Part shown: piece by piece, positions 61,652 through 64,000 of the stretch
Position numbering within the stretch: position 1 is the first letter of the stretch
Layout of the letters: every line of letters starts with the position of its first letter
From: Deltaproteobacteria bacterium
Lineage (GTDB): Bacteria; Desulfobacterota; Syntrophia; Syntrophales; UBA5619
Direction: 5' to 3'
NCBI GenBank assembly: GCA_021372695.1
Contig: JAJFTY010000139.1
Span: 1 to 64,000 of the forward strand
DNA length: 64,000 nucleotides
Made by a program: the position numbers and the translations under genes
The notes under the pieces: model-generated
Told to the model about the DNA's origin: nothing
The model's input: only the letters and a program-made list of their open reading frames with translations
Databases searched by the model: none

Positions 61652-62309
61652 GGTTTGAACCTCCCAAGCGCTGGAACAGGCAACATCTCAGCTTAGCCGA
61701 GGGGAAAATCACCAAGGCGCTCTCGAGTGCGATCTTCTCCCCCCCGATTCATGATCTCCCACATCAGCAGGGCATGTCGGGCCTCGGCACCGCGAATTCG
61801 TGTCCGGTTCATTCTCCTCACAGCTTATACTCCGCAGGCAATCATACATCTCGTACTCCGTCGGAGTACCCTTGTTGTCCCTCCTTCCCTTCCCTTTCTT
61901 TCATTCTGCCTTAATCGTTGCAGAATTACGCAGTCCTTGGCTTTCATTTTAACTATTACAGGGGCTTTGTCAACGCTTACCACACCGCCACCCGCGACCT
62001 CACGAAACGGGGGATTTTGTCTGAAAGACGGGCCATGATTACCAGGTTTTCGCAATCGTGGGTCATGACCTTTAACCTTAAACCGTTTCCTATAGCATAA
62101 GATGCTGATATTACATAATAATTCGTTTTAAAAGCATGTCCGATTCCCAGCACTTCCTCGATCTTATTCACAAATCTCGATATTTCAGGAAGATATTCGG
62201 GAATCAGTGAGTTACAACGGAATTAGAATAATAGGCACATATTATGGATGAATTATATCTGTTCGGGTACTAGCCTTCACACCGGATCTGAAGAAATCCG
62301 GAGAGCCAT
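61652..62309. other. Gene-less leader region of the stress-protein gene
   Basis: AT-richer region. It contains the 17-base palindrome GTACTCCG-T-CGGAGTAC (61853-61869), lying between the candidate promoter and the usp start. A 64-codon frame on the minus strand (61977-62171) has no ribosome site and no recognisable family. Nothing else is seen. Confidence 0.45.
61946..61973 (-). promoter_or_regulatory. Sigma-70 promoter upstream of the universal stress protein gene
   Basis: On the minus strand TTGACA (complement 61968-61973), a 16-base spacer and TAAAAT (complement 61946-61951). It implies a leader of roughly 290 bases that includes the 17-base palindrome at 61853-61869. Confidence 0.6.
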
Positions 62310-62346
62310 GGAAAGAAAAAGGCAGGACCGTGATTGATCCTGCCTT
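62310..62346 (-). terminator. Intrinsic terminator of the PEP-CTERM gene
   Basis: A 9-bp stem, AAGGCAGGA with TCCTGCCTT (62338-62346 and 62319-62327, 10-base loop), is followed on the minus strand by TTTCTTTCC. It starts 31 bases after the stop codon. Confidence 0.85.
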
Positions 62347-62376
62347 CCGATTTTGGGAATTCTGTTGTGGCGAGTA

Positions 62377-63171
62377 TTAGAGTTTCCTTCTGAGCCCTGC
62401 CAATCCAACCAGACCAAGGCCAAGAAGGAGCATGGTGGTGGGCTCAGGGATTGTAGTTACCGAAGAAATTCTGACAATCATATCGTTGTAATCCTTGTCA
62501 GATTGGTAGTAGTTGCAGCTGCCGGGAATTCTTCCAAACTTCAAGTCTTCCATGCCGATCCAGAAACTGCCATCGGTGTCTTGGAAAACCGCGAAATGCT
62601 GGCTTCCGACGTCATTCGGTGAACTGCTGGACTGTGTCAAGAACTTTGCTCCGTCAACACCGATAAAATAGAACCCGTAGGTCGCGGACGGTGTAAACGT
62701 GGCAGTGGCTCCGTCGCTGGCTGAACCCCCAAAAATCGGATGCAGAACAGTTGGGCTACCGACAGCGTACCACCCAAACACATTGTTATTCTCGTTTCCC
62801 GCAACCTCAATTTTCAATGTAGCACCGTCGCTGGCACCGGTTTTCGTAAAGAAAAAGTTTGAATCAGCTGCTCCGCCGCTATCCGTACCTGAAGTAAATG
62901 TCCCACCCCAGAAGGGAATAGCACCGGGTACAGCGTTACCGCTGAAGTAACCTGTATTCGTCAAATAGTTCCCTACGCTTGCTGCGAGGTTAGAATCATA
63001 GGAGTTACCGTCCCAGTAGGGTTTCTCATCCTGGTCCAAGTTACCCGCTGCCCATGTTCGCCAACCGTTTCCTGCCGTCCCCGAGAGTGTGTCCGCGAAA
63101 GCAATCGGTGTGGCAAGCATAATTGAGAGAATCGCCAAAAAGGCGACGATTCTAAAATTCATTCTTTTCAT
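62377..63171 (-). CDS. PEP-CTERM domain exported protein
   Basis: 264 residues. The signal peptide is IVAFLAILSIMLATPIAFA. A Gly/Ser/Asn-rich beta domain contains DKDYNDMIVRI near the end, as in DUF4114-like modules. The C-terminal sorting signal is IPEPTTMLLLGLGLVGLAGL followed by RRKL. Such proteins are cut and anchored by exosortase (EpsH/XrtA) and tied to exopolysaccharide or biofilm production; no exosortase gene lies in this window. I use the ATG at 63171, with AAGGAG 8 bases upstream. Confidence 0.92.
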   Translation of the reverse strand: MKRMNFRIVAFLAILSIMLATPIAFADTLSGTAGNGWRTWAAGNLDQDEKPYWDGNSYDSNLAASVGNYLTNTGYFSGNAVPGAIPFWGGTFTSGTDSGGAADSNFFFTKTGASDGATLKIEVAGNENNNVFGWYAVGSPTVLHPIFGGSASDGATATFTPSATYGFYFIGVDGAKFLTQSSSSPNDVGSQHFAVFQDTDGSFWIGMEDLKFGRIPGSCNYYQSDKDYNDMIVRISSVTTIPEPTTMLLLGLGLVGLAGLRRKL

Positions 63172-63243
63172 ACTCTCTTCTCCTTCTGGTTTGGATTCCG
63201 AAAGCAACGACCCTGTTCACACATTACCCGTTTGCGATAATGC

Positions 63244-63259
63244 AGCACATTCTGTACCA
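63244..63259 (-). promoter_or_regulatory. Sigma-54-like promoter of the PEP-CTERM gene
   Basis: On the minus strand TGGTACAGAATGTGCT matches TGGCACG-N4-TTGCW at 9 of 12 informative positions and keeps the essential GG-N10-GC. Transcription would start near 63233, about 62 bases before the start codon. PEP-CTERM genes are under PrsR/RpoN control in some bacteria, which fits. Confidence 0.5.
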
Positions 63260-63269
63260 TATGGCTATG

Positions 63270-63808
63270 CATTCGTAATCAATATGGTATTACAAATACG
63301 TCCTTACGTAGCTCAAAACCGACTGTAAAATTGTGCGACACCCCGACGATCGTTCCGATACAGCCTGTTTATTATAACTGCCTTATTTTAAAATGACTAT
63401 TCTGAAAGAGGGCGGCTGTAAAGATACCCGTCAAGATAAGATTCTTCTACAAAATCAAGCTCGGCACTTCTCTATAATACTTTAATTTCATTATGATAGT
63501 TCTTCGGTAGGCTATTCATAGCCATCAACTCCTACTCGAGGACCAAATAGGGCGATGGTTGGGTAAAGGGTTTTTCGCTTTTTGTTCAGCAGGCCGCCCG
63601 CCAGGAATTCCGGACAGGGACTTCGGCGCGCCGAAGTATGATAAATGTATAATATAATTAATTAATATAACGACAGGCCCCGCATTTTACGTCTCTTTCG
63701 GGGGGAAATCCGGGCACGTCCCGTCGAGAGAGTCGAGTCCAATGGCAGCGGATTTCTAGGAGGCGAAACTTCAGCCGATCGTGAAGTTTGAATGTCCCGG
63801 AAAAGCAG
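63270..63808. other. AT-rich intergenic stretch with an 18-bp perfect palindrome
   Basis: No gene is recognised. At 63620-63637 lies ACTTCGGCGCGCCGAAGT, a perfect palindrome next to the very AT-rich run around 63638-63671 (TGTATAATATAATTAATTAA). Nothing else stands out. Confidence 0.5.
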
Positions 63809-63837
63809 GAGGCCCGCTCCTTCATGAAACGGGCCTC
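63809..63837 (-). terminator. Terminator of the partial gene at the right edge
   Basis: 8-bp stem GAGGCCCG/CGGGCCTC with a 13-base loop. On the minus strand it is followed by CTGCTTTTCC. It lies 62 bases beyond the stop of the edge gene. Confidence 0.6.
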
Positions 63838-63898
63838 TCTGATTCTGTCTGTGTTACCCTCCCCGCGGGACCGGCCGGGGTAAAACGCCTGAAGATCC

Positions 63899-64000
63899 CT
63901 ACCCGTGGGCGGTCTTCTTCTCTGCGCCGTAGACCACGAGCTTCCCGGCCTCCTCCATCTCATGGAGCCACTTGGGGTGCTGCTTCTTGAGCCACGCCCG
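63899..64000 (-). CDS. C-terminal end of an unidentified protein (cut by window edge)
   Basis: The minus strand is open from the edge to TAG at 63899-63901, giving 33 residues: RAWLKKQHPKWLHEMEEAGK and then LVVYGAEKKTAHG. High-GC codon use and the terminator just downstream support a real gene. Too short to name. Confidence 0.55.
   Translation of the reverse strand, partial: RAWLKKQHPKWLHEMEEAGKLVVYGAEKKTAHG

Noticed and set aside
61977..62171. 64-codon minus-strand frame starting with GTG
   Set aside because: No ribosome site, no family, and it lies just upstream of a promoter-like sequence; likely chance.

Overview
The window looks like a chromosomal segment of a high-GC, sulfite/sulfate-reducing bacterium, most likely Desulfobacterota (the former Deltaproteobacteria). 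The evidence is a complete reductive dsr locus (dsrA, dsrB, dsrD, dsrN, dsrC, a short dsrMK pair, then dsrMKJOP). The rest is typical of that group: TAXI-TRAP and TctABC uptake systems, Fe-S flavoproteins, an AmmeMemoRadiSam pair and a PEP-CTERM protein. No rRNA, tRNA, CRISPR array or intact insertion sequence was seen.

Layout. (1) 1-5.5 kb, minus strand: a ThDP-dependent decarboxylase/synthase-like enzyme, a TAXI receptor, a fused TRAP permease and a partial ALDH7-type dehydrogenase, together a likely import-and-oxidise unit. (2) 5.8-8.7 kb: a stand-alone formyl-THF hydrolase-like protein, OsmC, and a BPL_N amidotransferase-fold protein. (3) 9.0-23.2 kb, plus strand: a YeiH-type transporter and the dsr operon. 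There are two different DsrMK modules, separated by a palindromic element. A small Cys-rich gene ends the operon and is flanked by a direct repeat of the dsrP 3' end. (4) 23.2-34 kb: an accessory region with a broken DUF1566-type gene, a roughly 9 kb beta-helix/CARDB/RHS/dockerin surface-protein gene interrupted by one in-frame TAG, and a decayed IS91-family transposase fragment. (5) 34-41.3 kb, minus strand: tctB-tctA-tctC, class II aldolase, AprA-like flavoprotein, and a GltD-like oxidoreductase ending in an AprB-like ferredoxin. (6) 41.5-47.3 kb: a cold-shock gene with clear promoter and terminator, an old-yellow-enzyme-type Fe-S flavoprotein, a Tat-signal radical SAM AmmeMemoRadiSam enzyme and a Memo-AMMECR1 fusion. 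(7) 47.5-60.4 kb: a truncated outer-membrane protein, aspA, a spermidine-synthase-like membrane protein, a D-threonine-aldolase-like PLP protein, an MFS transporter, a fused sulfopyruvate-decarboxylase-like enzyme, a ferredoxin-aldo/keto reductase and hrpB. (8) 60.6-64 kb, AT-richer: a Cys-rich zinc-ribbon-like protein, a universal stress protein, a PEP-CTERM protein with a sigma-54-like promoter, and the tail of an unidentified gene.

How the genes fit together. DsrAB reduces sulfite and loads it onto DsrC. DsrMK and DsrMKJOP would return electrons from the quinone pool to the DsrC trisulfide. The flanking transport-plus-flavoenzyme units probably supply organic acids as electron donors. The sulfopyruvate-decarboxylase-like enzyme hints that sulfonates could be another sulfite source, but that is inference.
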